Assembly (NCBI GenBank): GCA_039819565.1
Contig: JBCBRU010000238.1
Span: 1 to 11,874 of the forward strand
Source: JAHQVK01 sp039819565
GTDB taxonomy: Bacteria; Myxococcota; Kuafuiibacteriia; Kuafuiibacteriales; Kuafuiibacteriaceae
DNA: 11,874 bases
Direction: 5' to 3'
This document shows, one piece after another, positions 1 to 6,298 of this stretch; the first letter of the stretch is position 1, and each line of letters begins with the position of its first letter. The position numbers and the translations under genes were made by a program. The notes below the pieces were generated by a model, which saw only the letters and a list, made by a program, of their open reading frames with translations, did no database searches and was not told the origin of the DNA.

Positions 1-107
1 GACTCCGCGCCCCACGCCGCTTCGACCCCGTGATCTCCCGGGAATCTTCACTTCTGAGCCCCGGCCGTACCGGGTCTTGCGCATCGCGAGGCCCCGAGCC
101 TCAGTCG
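1..107. repeat. Left arm of long inverted repeat
   Basis: This stretch is the exact reverse complement of 214-320 over all 107 bases. Past one mismatch (108 against 213), pairing resumes for 7 more bases (109-115 against 206-212). The arm starts at the first base of the window, so its full length is unknown. It has no transposase, no recognisable transposon end and no RNA-gene features. It could be a true genomic palindrome or a fold-back chimera made during amplification or assembly. Confidence 0.95.
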
Positions 108-136
108 CCCTGGTCATCGGCGTTCACCGCGGCTCG

Positions 137-220
137 ATGTCGCAGGCAGGGCAGCGGGCCATCGAAGAGGCCGAGCAGGAGATCGCGCGGCTCGAAGAGG
201 AACCGGACCAGGACGACTGA
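137..220 (+). CDS. C-terminal end of an unidentified gene (fragment)
   Basis: From an ATG at 137 this frame reads 27 residues, very rich in Glu, Asp, Gln and Ala, ending EEEPDQDD before a TGA at 218-220. It looks like the acidic helical C-terminus of a real protein. The frame stays open upstream to the window edge, but there it runs through the left repeat arm, where the translation is Pro/Arg-rich and looks non-coding. I therefore think only about 116-220 is genuine coding sequence and that the upstream part is missing or was replaced by the inverted copy. The position just before atpB would suit an ATP synthase accessory gene (atpI/atpZ type), but the residues seen do not establish that. 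Confidence 0.3.
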   Translation: MSQAGQRAIEEAEQEIARLEEEPDQDD

Positions 221-320
221 GGCTCGGGGCCTCGCGATGCGCAAGACCCGGTACGGCCGGGGCTCAGAAGTGAAGATTCCCGGGAGATCACGGGGTCGAA
301 GCGGCGTGGGGCGCGGAGTC
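214..320. repeat. Right arm of long inverted repeat
   Basis: Perfect reverse complement of 1-107, separated from it by a 106-base spacer. The arm begins inside the last codons of the fragment ending at 220 and ends 63 bases before the atpB start. It therefore covers most of the intergenic region where an atpB promoter or leader would lie. As single-stranded RNA or DNA the two arms could form a 107-bp duplex. Confidence 0.95.
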
Positions 321-383
321 CTGCCGCAGTCATGACATCTCGGAAGACATCGGCATCCAAAAGCGCTAGGCCACGCCCAAGCC

Positions 384-1199
384 ATGGAGACGATCCACCC
401 GCCCATGTGGCTCGAGAACCTGCCCGGCTACGCCGCGATGGCCCACTGGCTGGAGTCCTTCGGCCACGGATGGCTGTTCGGAAGCCACGTCCACGTGCAG
501 CACGTGGCCGCCATCCTGCTCGTGTCCCTCGTGATCTTCCTCTTCGCGATCTTCGCGCGACGAGGGCTGGAGCAGAGCAAGGACCAGATTCTCCCGGACG
601 CCACGCTCACCCCGCGCAACGCCATGGAGCTGGTGATCGAGGCGCTGCTGTCTCTGATGCAGAGCACGATGAGTCGGGAAGCGGCCCTGCGGCACTTTTG
701 GATCATCATGCCGATGGCCCTGTTCATCCTCTTCAGCAATCTGCTGGGCCTGATTCCCGGGTTCTTGCCGCCGACCGAGAGCTTCAACACCACCTTCGCG
801 TGCGGCACCATCATCTTCATCTATTACAACGCCTACGCGTTTCTGAAGCTGGGGGGCGGTCACCTCGCCCACATGGCCAACCCCGTGGGCGAGTCTTGGG
901 GATGGGCCCTCGCACCCATCTTTCTCCCCGTGGAGATCATCTCCCACTTCGTTCGTCCGGTGAGCCTGTCCATTCGACTGCTCTGCAACGTGGCCGGCGA
1001 CCATTTGATTTTGAGCGTGTTCATCGGGCTGTCGGCCATGATCTTCGGAGGCCTTCCGCTGTTCCTGCCCATCCCCTTCTTGGCTCTGGGACTGTTCGTG
1101 GCCCTGGTTCAGACCTTCGTGTTCACGCTCCTGTCCTGCGTGTACATCGGCGAAGTGGAGCACAACATCGAGGCCCACCACGCTCACGCCGCCCACTGA
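384..1199 (+). CDS. atpB: F-type ATP synthase subunit a
   Basis: Encodes the 271-residue membrane stator subunit that forms the ion half-channels next to the c ring. Hydrophobic helices lie at about 39-58, 105-127, 136-156, 175-190, 206-225 and 229-255. The LFSNLLGLIPGF motif is at 116-127. The essential stator arginine is R198 in SLSIRLLCN, equivalent to E. coli R210. The last helix carries the conserved QTFVFTLLSCVYIGE signature. The C-terminus is His-rich (six of the last 12 or so residues), a minor oddity. The ATG at 384 is the only start codon in this frame after the stop at 333, and it has no clear Shine-Dalgarno sequence. atpE follows after 158 bp and no atpF is present, fitting the split ATP synthase operons known in deltaproteobacteria. 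Confidence 0.97.
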   Translation: METIHPPMWLENLPGYAAMAHWLESFGHGWLFGSHVHVQHVAAILLVSLVIFLFAIFARRGLEQSKDQILPDATLTPRNAMELVIEALLSLMQSTMSREAALRHFWIIMPMALFILFSNLLGLIPGFLPPTESFNTTFACGTIIFIYYNAYAFLKLGGGHLAHMANPVGESWGWALAPIFLPVEIISHFVRPVSLSIRLLCNVAGDHLILSVFIGLSAMIFGGLPLFLPIPFLALGLFVALVQTFVFTLLSCVYIGEVEHNIEAHHAHAAH

Positions 1200-1216
1200 G
1201 GCCGGCACATCAGTCT

Positions 1217-1237
1217 GCTCCGGCGCAGCGCCGGAGC
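1217..1237 (+). promoter_or_regulatory. GC-rich hairpin between atpB and atpE
   Basis: A perfect 9-bp stem (1217-1225 with 1229-1237) with a 3-base loop begins 17 bases after the atpB stop. No T-run follows, so it is not a standard intrinsic terminator. It could block 3' exonucleases or cause partial attenuation, helping to set different output for subunit a (one per complex) and subunit c (many per complex). That role is inference. Confidence 0.5.
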
Positions 1238-1345
1238 GCTAACCCATCGGCTCCGGCCGGTGGCTCGAGGGTCAGCCGTACGCGACGGGATGTTCGTGTA
1301 GAGAGAAGGTAGAGGCAGCGCGCGGCCCCCTCAGGAAAGATAGAT

Positions 1346-1350
1346 AGGAA
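1346..1350 (+). promoter_or_regulatory. atpE ribosome binding site
   Basis: AGGAA lies 7 bases before the atpE ATG, inside an unusually A/T-rich leader (about 1333-1357) for such GC-rich DNA. A second AGGAAAG sits at 1333-1339. Little structure near the start codon would favour strong translation, as expected for the most abundant subunit of the enzyme. Confidence 0.7.
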
Positions 1351-1357
1351 TATACCC

Positions 1358-1675
1358 ATGAAGAAGTTCGTGATCTCAGCTCTCTCGACCCTCGGAGTCC
1401 TCCTCTTCGCCGTCCCCGCCTTCGCGCAGGACGGTGAGGCGACGATGGGCGCCCAGGGCATGATCGCCATGGCCGCCGGTATCTGCATGGCCGTCGGCTC
1501 GCTCGGCGGCGCCCTCGGACAGGGCCGCACCGCCTCCGCCGCCCTCGAGGGCATCGCGCGCAACCCGCAGGCTGCGCCCAAGGTCCAGACCCCGATGATT
1601 ATCGCCCTGGCCCTGACCGAGTCCCTCGTCCTCTTCGCCTTCGTGATCGCGTTCTTCCTCCAGGGCAAAGTCTGA
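1358..1675 (+). CDS. atpE: F-type ATP synthase subunit c with signal peptide
   Basis: Encodes 105 residues, about 25 more than a typical c subunit. The extra length is a signal peptide: MKK, a hydrophobic core (about 4-20) and a likely cleavage site after AFA at 21-23, leaving a mature chain of about 82 residues. The mature part is the usual two-helix hairpin. Helix 1 (about 31-57) has the Gly/Ala-rich packing pattern, the polar loop is ARNP (67-70), and helix 2 (about 77-101) carries the ion-binding carboxylate E88 in ALTESL. Q55 in helix 1 and S89 beside the carboxylate are also present. The subunit assembles into the rotor ring that works against subunit a, encoded just upstream. A strong terminator follows, so atpB-atpE end together as a unit. 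Confidence 0.97.
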   Translation: MKKFVISALSTLGVLLFAVPAFAQDGEATMGAQGMIAMAAGICMAVGSLGGALGQGRTASAALEGIARNPQAAPKVQTPMIIALALTESLVLFAFVIAFFLQGKV

Positions 1676-1734
1676 AACTGAGACTTAGAGGTCCTCGGTC
1701 CTAGCGACGTGATGCTGGGACGCCGAGGTCTATG

Positions 1735-1773
1735 AAGGCCGTGGCGTGCTCAGGCGCGCTGCGGCCTTTTTCT
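1735..1773 (+). terminator. Intrinsic terminator of the atp operon
   Basis: A 15-bp stem (1735-1749 with 1754-1768, including three G-U pairs) closes a TCAG loop at 1750-1753 and runs into TTTTT at 1767-1771. It lies 59 bases after the atpE stop. The loop contains the stop codon of the convergent minus-strand gene, and the right stem plus T-run encode that gene's last residues. On the minus strand the stem is followed by few Ts, so strong termination is expected only for plus-strand transcripts. Confidence 0.85.
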
Positions 1774-4383
1774 TGGGCGCTGGGCCCGGACGAGGAGCGT
1801 GAGGACGACGAGGCCCGCGGGCGCTCCGCCCCACGCCAGGGGACGGCGGCCGCCAACACAGCGACAGCCCGACTTGGTGCCTGAATCTGAGGTTCCCGGG
1901 AGGGCGTTGGCGGTCGCGAAGGCGTCCCGTCGGCGCTGACCCCACCGAACCCCCTCTGAGGTTCCCCGGGTTCGCCACACGAAGAGACGTCCTTGGCGAG
2001 TGACGGCCGCGATCTCGAGGCGCCCGTCGCCGTCGAGGTCGCCGAGGCAGGGGACGCCGAAGACCGGGTCTCCGGTTACCTTGGGCCACCCGGCCGCGGG
2101 ACGACCGTTCTCCGAGACGGCGTAGAGGGCGTCCAGGCCGGAGGCGATCCACTCGGGGGCGCCGCCGTCGACGTCTGCGACTACGATCTCGGCCCCCACA
2201 CCGTCCCAGGGGGCGGCGCGCGTCTCGCCGCTCGGGAGAGCCACGGCCTGCAGGCCTCCCGCGCTTCCGCGCTGCCAAGCCAAGAGCTGGCCTCCGTCGG
2301 CGGAGAGGCCGGAGGCGACGATGGGTCCGGTCCCAATGACCGTGACGTCCAGCCCCCGGGGCTCGACGGCGACCAGCCCTAACGCCGCCGCCACCACGAC
2401 GCGCGGACCCAAGCCCTCGACCTCCGCGAGGACGGGGCCCCGTCCCGGAAGTCGCAGGAGCCCCTGCACCTCGGGGCCGTCGGGAATGGGCAGACTCTCG
2501 CCATCCGAACGCTCGAGGCCCCCCCTCGAGACCCCCCACGTCTCGGCGCCTTGGGCGGCGAGCGGGCCTGCCCCGGCCTGGATGGGGCCGGCTCGTGCGT
2601 CGTCGAGCCAGAGCCCCAGGGGGTCGCTCCAGAGGAGGGCGCGGTTGGCGATGACCGCGGGGGCGAGGCTGCCGGCGGGGCGAAGCGGGCTCAGGGGAAA
2701 GGACTGGCCCGAGATCGATGGCGGATCTCCCGACGGTAGCCAGGCTTCGAGCTGACCGTCGGCGGCCACCGAGATGACGCGAATGGGGTCGGTTTGGAGG
2801 GTGGGCGCGGACAGTCGCGCCCACGGCGAAGCGCTCGGATCGAGCCGCGAGCGGGCCGGCAGGGCTTCCGTCACCGCTCCCCGTCCCGAAATCCGCAAGA
2901 GACGACCGTCCAAGAGGGGCACCCATAGGCTGGGCGGCCCGCCCTCCGGGGCGAGGATGCGCGGGCTCGCCGCGGCTCCGGCGCCAAGCTCGATGGGAAA
3001 GGCGGGAAGACGCTCCAAGTCTGCGTCCAGATAGATACGGCGGGTCTCTACGTAGTCTCTCCCTCGATTTCCGCGGAGCGTGAGTCGTAGCAAGAAGGCT
3101 TTCGAGTCCGGCCCCGTCGAGGCGGCCGGATCGTCGAGCAGTCCGCCGACCGGGACGTCGACGTTCAGGGTCTCCGCGCTGGAGGCGATCAACCCCTCGG
3201 CGACCGTCTCGAAGCTCTGAGCGGTAGGGCCGAGCGCGACGGCGTAGGCTCCCACGTCGCCGTCGAGCCGAGCCCGCAAGGCGATGGTCCCCGACGTCGG
3301 ATCCAAGACCGCTCCGGGGCGAGGCGCCCTCCACTGGGCGGCTGGAGCGCCGGAGGCGTTGCGGACGGCTCGGACCGCGGCGGCGGGGCGGGTCAGGGTT
3401 CGAAAGACCGCGGTGCGTCTCAGGGCTCGGGTGAGATCCGTAGCGCGGTTGGGGACTGGAGGAGGAGGGGCTTCTCGTGTGCCCCGCAAGCTCGCCTCCG
3501 TCATCAGGCCCAAGAGGCCGGCCACGGCGGCCCCGAGCGCGGGCGCGGGACAGTCCCCAGAGGGGGCGATCAGATCCGGCAGGAGGGGCTGCTTTCCGCA
3601 GGGGGAGGTCGAAGGAGGCGAGACGAGCACGAAGCGAGGGTCGGGAATACGGATATCTGAAATACGGCTTGCGAAGAGGCTGGTGCCGGTTTGGGCGACG
3701 ACGGGGAGGTCCGCTTCTGCGACCGCAGCCTCGAGCTCCGGGGTCAGTCCCGGCACGGCGAGGTCGAGGAGGATCACCGCGCTTCCGTGAGAGGCCGCAT
3801 AGCGCAGCGCCGCGGCTATCTCCCCCGCGTCCGCGAGTCCCCCGGCCGAGGCGCGGAGAAAGAGGAGCGAGCAGCCAGGGCAGCTCTCGGCTGCAACCTG
3901 GGCTGCGCTCGAGGCTGGCCTCGAGGGATCGAAGGGCTCGGGTCGAGGATCCCTCTCGAGGAAGTCCCAGCCCGCGATGTCGTCGACGTAGCCGTTGCCA
4001 TCGTCATCGACGCCGTCGGCGTAGATCAGCACCAGGTCTTCAGGGTCGAAGCGGCCGTTTCCGTTGGCGTCACCGCGATCCGGGCGCTCCCGCAGACGGG
4101 GGTCGTCGACCAGAGCGTCCAGCTCGAGGGAAGCGGCGCTCCCGGTGCGGACCCAGTCGAGCACGGTCAGGGCGCCGTCTCCGTTCCGATCGACGGGGCT
4201 CCCGGGGGCCAGGTCCAGCTCCCCGAGGTTGAGGACGATGCGGCCGGCCCATTCGGGGTCCGAGAGGTCTTCGCCTTCCCCGACCACCGTGAGGGTGACC
4301 GCCGGACTTCCCTCGGTCAGGGCCCACGCCGCATCCGAGCCGGGGAGCGGACCGGCGAGGAGGGCGGTGAGCATGCACCACAT
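1750..4383 (-). CDS. Exported subtilase-like protein, catalytically degenerate, with propeller and MYXO-CTERM-like tail
   Basis: Encodes 877 residues, numbered from the ATG at 4383. A signal peptide (about 1-20, ending AAWA) is followed by a segment aligning with the start of a subtilase, then acidic calcium-type loops at 65-77, 105-117 and 123-141 (ADGVDDDGNGYVDD type) common before S8 domains. Residues about 158-297 keep the subtilase framework, but the triad Asp, His, Ser and the oxyanion Asn align with G35, S159, P281 and T234, so peptidase activity is unlikely. An Ig-like sandwich (about 355-455) and a beta-propeller region (about 460-810, with GDLDGDGRLEIAAV) follow. The C-terminus has CRC, a hydrophobic stretch and a basic end, resembling a MYXO-CTERM surface-sorting tail. 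The start is uncertain: GTG 4425 and ATG 4374 also fit. The role is unknown; binding or scaffolding at the cell surface is a guess. Confidence 0.85.
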   Translation of the reverse strand: MWCMLTALLAGPLPGSDAAWALTEGSPAVTLTVVGEGEDLSDPEWAGRIVLNLGELDLAPGSPVDRNGDGALTVLDWVRTGSAASLELDALVDDPRLRERPDRGDANGNGRFDPEDLVLIYADGVDDDGNGYVDDIAGWDFLERDPRPEPFDPSRPASSAAQVAAESCPGCSLLFLRASAGGLADAGEIAAALRYAASHGSAVILLDLAVPGLTPELEAAVAEADLPVVAQTGTSLFASRISDIRIPDPRFVLVSPPSTSPCGKQPLLPDLIAPSGDCPAPALGAAVAGLLGLMTEASLRGTREAPPPPVPNRATDLTRALRRTAVFRTLTRPAAAVRAVRNASGAPAAQWRAPRPGAVLDPTSGTIALRARLDGDVGAYAVALGPTAQSFETVAEGLIASSAETLNVDVPVGGLLDDPAASTGPDSKAFLLRLTLRGNRGRDYVETRRIYLDADLERLPAFPIELGAGAAASPRILAPEGGPPSLWVPLLDGRLLRISGRGAVTEALPARSRLDPSASPWARLSAPTLQTDPIRVISVAADGQLEAWLPSGDPPSISGQSFPLSPLRPAGSLAPAVIANRALLWSDPLGLWLDDARAGPIQAGAGPLAAQGAETWGVSRGGLERSDGESLPIPDGPEVQGLLRLPGRGPVLAEVEGLGPRVVVAAALGLVAVEPRGLDVTVIGTGPIVASGLSADGGQLLAWQRGSAGGLQAVALPSGETRAAPWDGVGAEIVVADVDGGAPEWIASGLDALYAVSENGRPAAGWPKVTGDPVFGVPCLGDLDGDGRLEIAAVTRQGRLFVWRTRGTSEGVRWGQRRRDAFATANALPGTSDSGTKSGCRCVGGRRPLAWGGAPAGLVVLTLLVRAQRPRKRPQRA

Positions 4384-4426
4384 GGAGCCAGGGTGGCCCG
4401 CGGTGGGAGCGGAGGGAAGCCACACC

Positions 4427-4431
4427 GGAGG
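4427..4431 (+). promoter_or_regulatory. ribF ribosome binding site
   Basis: GGAGG lies 4 bases before the GTG at 4436. aroE downstream has the same GGAGG with the same 4-base spacing (5392-5396 before 5401), which supports 4436 as the ribF start over the GTG at 4454. The element sits between the start codons of two divergent genes, in a region of only about 50 bases that must also hold the promoters of both if each is transcribed from here. Confidence 0.55.
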
Positions 4432-4435
4432 CCTT

Positions 4436-5404
4436 GTGCTAGCGTTCCTACCCGTGGACCCCATCCCTGGCGCGCTGGCTCTGGAGAGCCCGCTGGAAGC
4501 CTCGGTGGTCACGGTCGGGACCTTTGACGGGGTCCATCGCGGGCATCGCGTCCTCCTCGACCGCGCCCGAGCCGTAGCTGACCGAGGAAAGTGGCCGGTC
4601 GTCGCCTACACCTTCCATCCCCATCCGGCCCGGCTCTTCGCGCCCTCCGCGCCGAAGACCCTGATGCCCATCGATCGCCGGGTGGCGGCGCTGAGGGAGG
4701 CCGGGGCCGACCTCGTCGTGGTGGAAACCTTCGATCGGGATTTCGCCAACGTGGGGGCGGATGACTGGGTCGAGCGCTATCTGGTGCAGCGTCTTCGGCC
4801 CCAGCACGTGGTGGTGGGCTTCAACTTCTCCTACGGCCGAGGGCGCGGCGGTGACCCCGACCACCTCCGCAGCATGGGCCTCCGCCATCGGTTCTCGGTG
4901 GAGATCGTCGAGGCGGTCACCTTCGAGGCGCGGGTGGCCTCCAGCACCGAGATTCGGCGGGCGGTGGAAGACGGCCGCATGGATGACGCCGCGTTCCTCC
5001 TCGGACGGCCCTTCGCGGTCGTGGGCACGGTCGTGCCCGGCGATCAGAGAGGGCGCACGCTGGGCTTTCCCACCGCCAACGTCGACCCCGACCACGAGCA
5101 GATTCCCGCACCTGGGGTGTACGCAGGCCACCTCGAGGTTCTCTCCTCGCCTCAGGGAGGCCTGCCCGAGGGCACGCGTTTTCCCTCGGTGACGAATGTG
5201 GGGGCGCGCCCTACGTTTGGGGGCGGAATGGTCACGGTCGAAAGTCACGTGCTCGACGCAGCTCCAGATCTGTACGGCGCGCGGGTGTCCGTCGAGTTTC
5301 GGCGACGTCTCCGGGCTGAACGCGCCTTCGACGGCCCGGCCGCCCTCCGCGCGCAGATCGACAAAGACGTCGCCGCGGCACGGGCGGTTCTGGAGGTCCC
5401 ATGA
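4436..5404 (+). CDS. ribF: Bifunctional riboflavin kinase / FAD synthetase
   Basis: Converts riboflavin to FMN and then FAD in the cytoplasm. The protein is 322 residues from GTG 4436, or 316 from GTG 4454. The N-terminal adenylyltransferase domain has VGTFDGVHRGH, TFHPHPARLF, the GFNFSYGRGRGGD loop and the SSTEIRRAVEDG stretch before LLGRPF. The C-terminal riboflavin kinase domain has GRTLGFPTAN, APGVYAG, TNVGARPTFGG, a VESHVLDA segment and a normal end. Every expected block is present, so the enzyme should be functional. Family members usually have about 17 residues before VVTVG, which fits 4454, whereas the ribosome binding site favours 4436. The stop codon overlaps the aroE start (ATGA), indicating translational coupling. 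Confidence 0.96.
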   Translation: MLAFLPVDPIPGALALESPLEASVVTVGTFDGVHRGHRVLLDRARAVADRGKWPVVAYTFHPHPARLFAPSAPKTLMPIDRRVAALREAGADLVVVETFDRDFANVGADDWVERYLVQRLRPQHVVVGFNFSYGRGRGGDPDHLRSMGLRHRFSVEIVEAVTFEARVASSTEIRRAVEDGRMDDAAFLLGRPFAVVGTVVPGDQRGRTLGFPTANVDPDHEQIPAPGVYAGHLEVLSSPQGGLPEGTRFPSVTNVGARPTFGGGMVTVESHVLDAAPDLYGARVSVEFRRRLRAERAFDGPAALRAQIDKDVAAARAVLEVP

Positions 5405-6228
5405 TCGGCCTGCTTGCCGTCCTCGGAGGCGACGTTTCCCGCTCCTTTTCGCCCCTCATCCACGAGGCGGCCAGCCGAGCTCTCGGCTACCGGCTGGCCT
5501 ACCTCGGTGTGTCCGCGCACGACTCCCGCGATTTTGAGGAGAAGGTCGCGGCGCTTCAGACCCTCGGGGCCCTGGGGGCGAACGTCACCATCCCGTTCAA
5601 GCAGGACGCCAACGTCGTGTGCGGAGAGCGCTCGGAGGTCGCCCGCAGCATCGGGGCCGTGAACACCCTCGTGTTTAGGGGCGACGGGGTGATCGAGGGG
5701 GACAACACGGACGGCCCCGGGCTCGTGCGCTGCCTGGAGGAGCTCGGTCACGAACGCCTCGAGGCTGTGCGTATCCTCGGTGCGGGCGGCGCGGCTCGGG
5801 CCGCGGCGTGGGCCGCCCGGGCTTCGGGCGCCGGTCGCATCGAAGTCGCGGCCCGCCGGGCCGAGCAAGCGAGAAATTTGGCGGAGCCTTTCGATGCTGA
5901 GCCAGTGTCTCTCGATTCCGGAATCCCGCCCACGCTGGTGATCTCGACGCTCCCTCCGGACGACCGGACGGCTGAGGACGTCCTGGAGCGCTGGACGGAT
6001 CTCGGGCGACGCCCCCACGTCCTCGACCTCGCCTACAACGAACCGGGGGCGCCGCCGCCGGTGGTCCTTCGCGCCCGCGCCGCCGGGCTCGATTCGAGCG
6101 ACGGCTTCAGTCTCCTGGTCGAGCAGGGCGCCCTGTCGTTCTGTCGTTGGACCGGCGCCGCTGTAGACCCGGTGCGGGAGGCGATGTGGGCCGCGCTCGA
6201 GACCTGGGAGCCGGTGACTGTCTCCTAA
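5401..6228 (+). CDS. aroE: Shikimate 5-dehydrogenase
   Basis: NADPH-dependent reduction of 3-dehydroshikimate to shikimate, in the pathway to aromatic amino acids and folate. The 275 residues match the family length. Visible motifs are the substrate-binding SRSFSP (13-18), catalytic lysine K67 in NVTIPFK, GAVNT (85-89), GDNTDGPG with the catalytic-pair aspartate D104, the glycine-rich NADP loop GAGGAARA (127-134), and the C-terminal DGFSLLVEQGA. The usual NATPxGM segment after the nucleotide domain reads ISTLPPDD instead, a divergence from the consensus but in a position that tolerates change. The ATG overlaps the ribF stop by 4 bases, with GGAGG at 5392-5396. Probably co-transcribed with ribF and possibly pilB. 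Confidence 0.95.
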   Translation: MIGLLAVLGGDVSRSFSPLIHEAASRALGYRLAYLGVSAHDSRDFEEKVAALQTLGALGANVTIPFKQDANVVCGERSEVARSIGAVNTLVFRGDGVIEGDNTDGPGLVRCLEELGHERLEAVRILGAGGAARAAAWAARASGAGRIEVAARRAEQARNLAEPFDAEPVSLDSGIPPTLVISTLPPDDRTAEDVLERWTDLGRRPHVLDLAYNEPGAPPPVVLRARAAGLDSSDGFSLLVEQGALSFCRWTGAAVDPVREAMWAALETWEPVTVS

Positions 6229-6256
6229 CGAATAGTCCCCGTAACCCCGTCAAGAG

Positions 6257-6268
6257 GTCGATATCGAC
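6257..6268. repeat. 12-bp palindrome upstream of pilB
   Basis: GTCGATATCGAC is a perfect 12-base palindrome, centred in the 70-base gap between aroE and pilB and ending 30 bases before the pilB GTG. Its size and place would suit a dimeric regulator's operator. A single copy without a recognisable promoter beside it is weak evidence. Confidence 0.25.
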
Positions 6269-6298
6269 GTCGTCGGAGTTTCGAGCTAGCGTCCCCGC

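Noticed and set aside
1..320. Inverted repeat as insertion-sequence or CRISPR structure
   Set aside because: No transposase, no target-site duplication, no repeated short units with spacers; just a two-arm palindrome.
101..406. Minus-strand frames through the inverted repeat
   Set aside because: Translations are Arg/Pro-rich without family resemblance, and exist mainly because the repeat arms mirror each other.
332..1312. Alternative plus-strand frame across atpB
   Set aside because: Arg/Pro/His-rich translation with no domain; atpB in the other frame has all subunit a motifs.
1730..3334. Second long minus-strand frame overlapping the subtilase-like gene (534 residues)
   Set aside because: Extremely Arg/Pro/Gly-rich low-complexity translation, out of frame with the gene whose domains are recognisable.
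4064..4435. N-terminal extension of ribF back to 4064
   Set aside because: The extension is Ser/Arg/Pro-rich, lies antisense to the subtilase-like gene and is absent from RibF proteins.
4384..4435. FMN riboswitch upstream of ribF
   Set aside because: The intergenic space is far too short for the RFN element and no conserved RFN blocks are visible.
4384..4512. N-terminal extension of the subtilase-like gene to 4512
   Set aside because: It would bury the signal peptide 43 residues inside the protein and overlap ribF coding sequence; a start at 4383, 4425 or 4374 is more reasonable.
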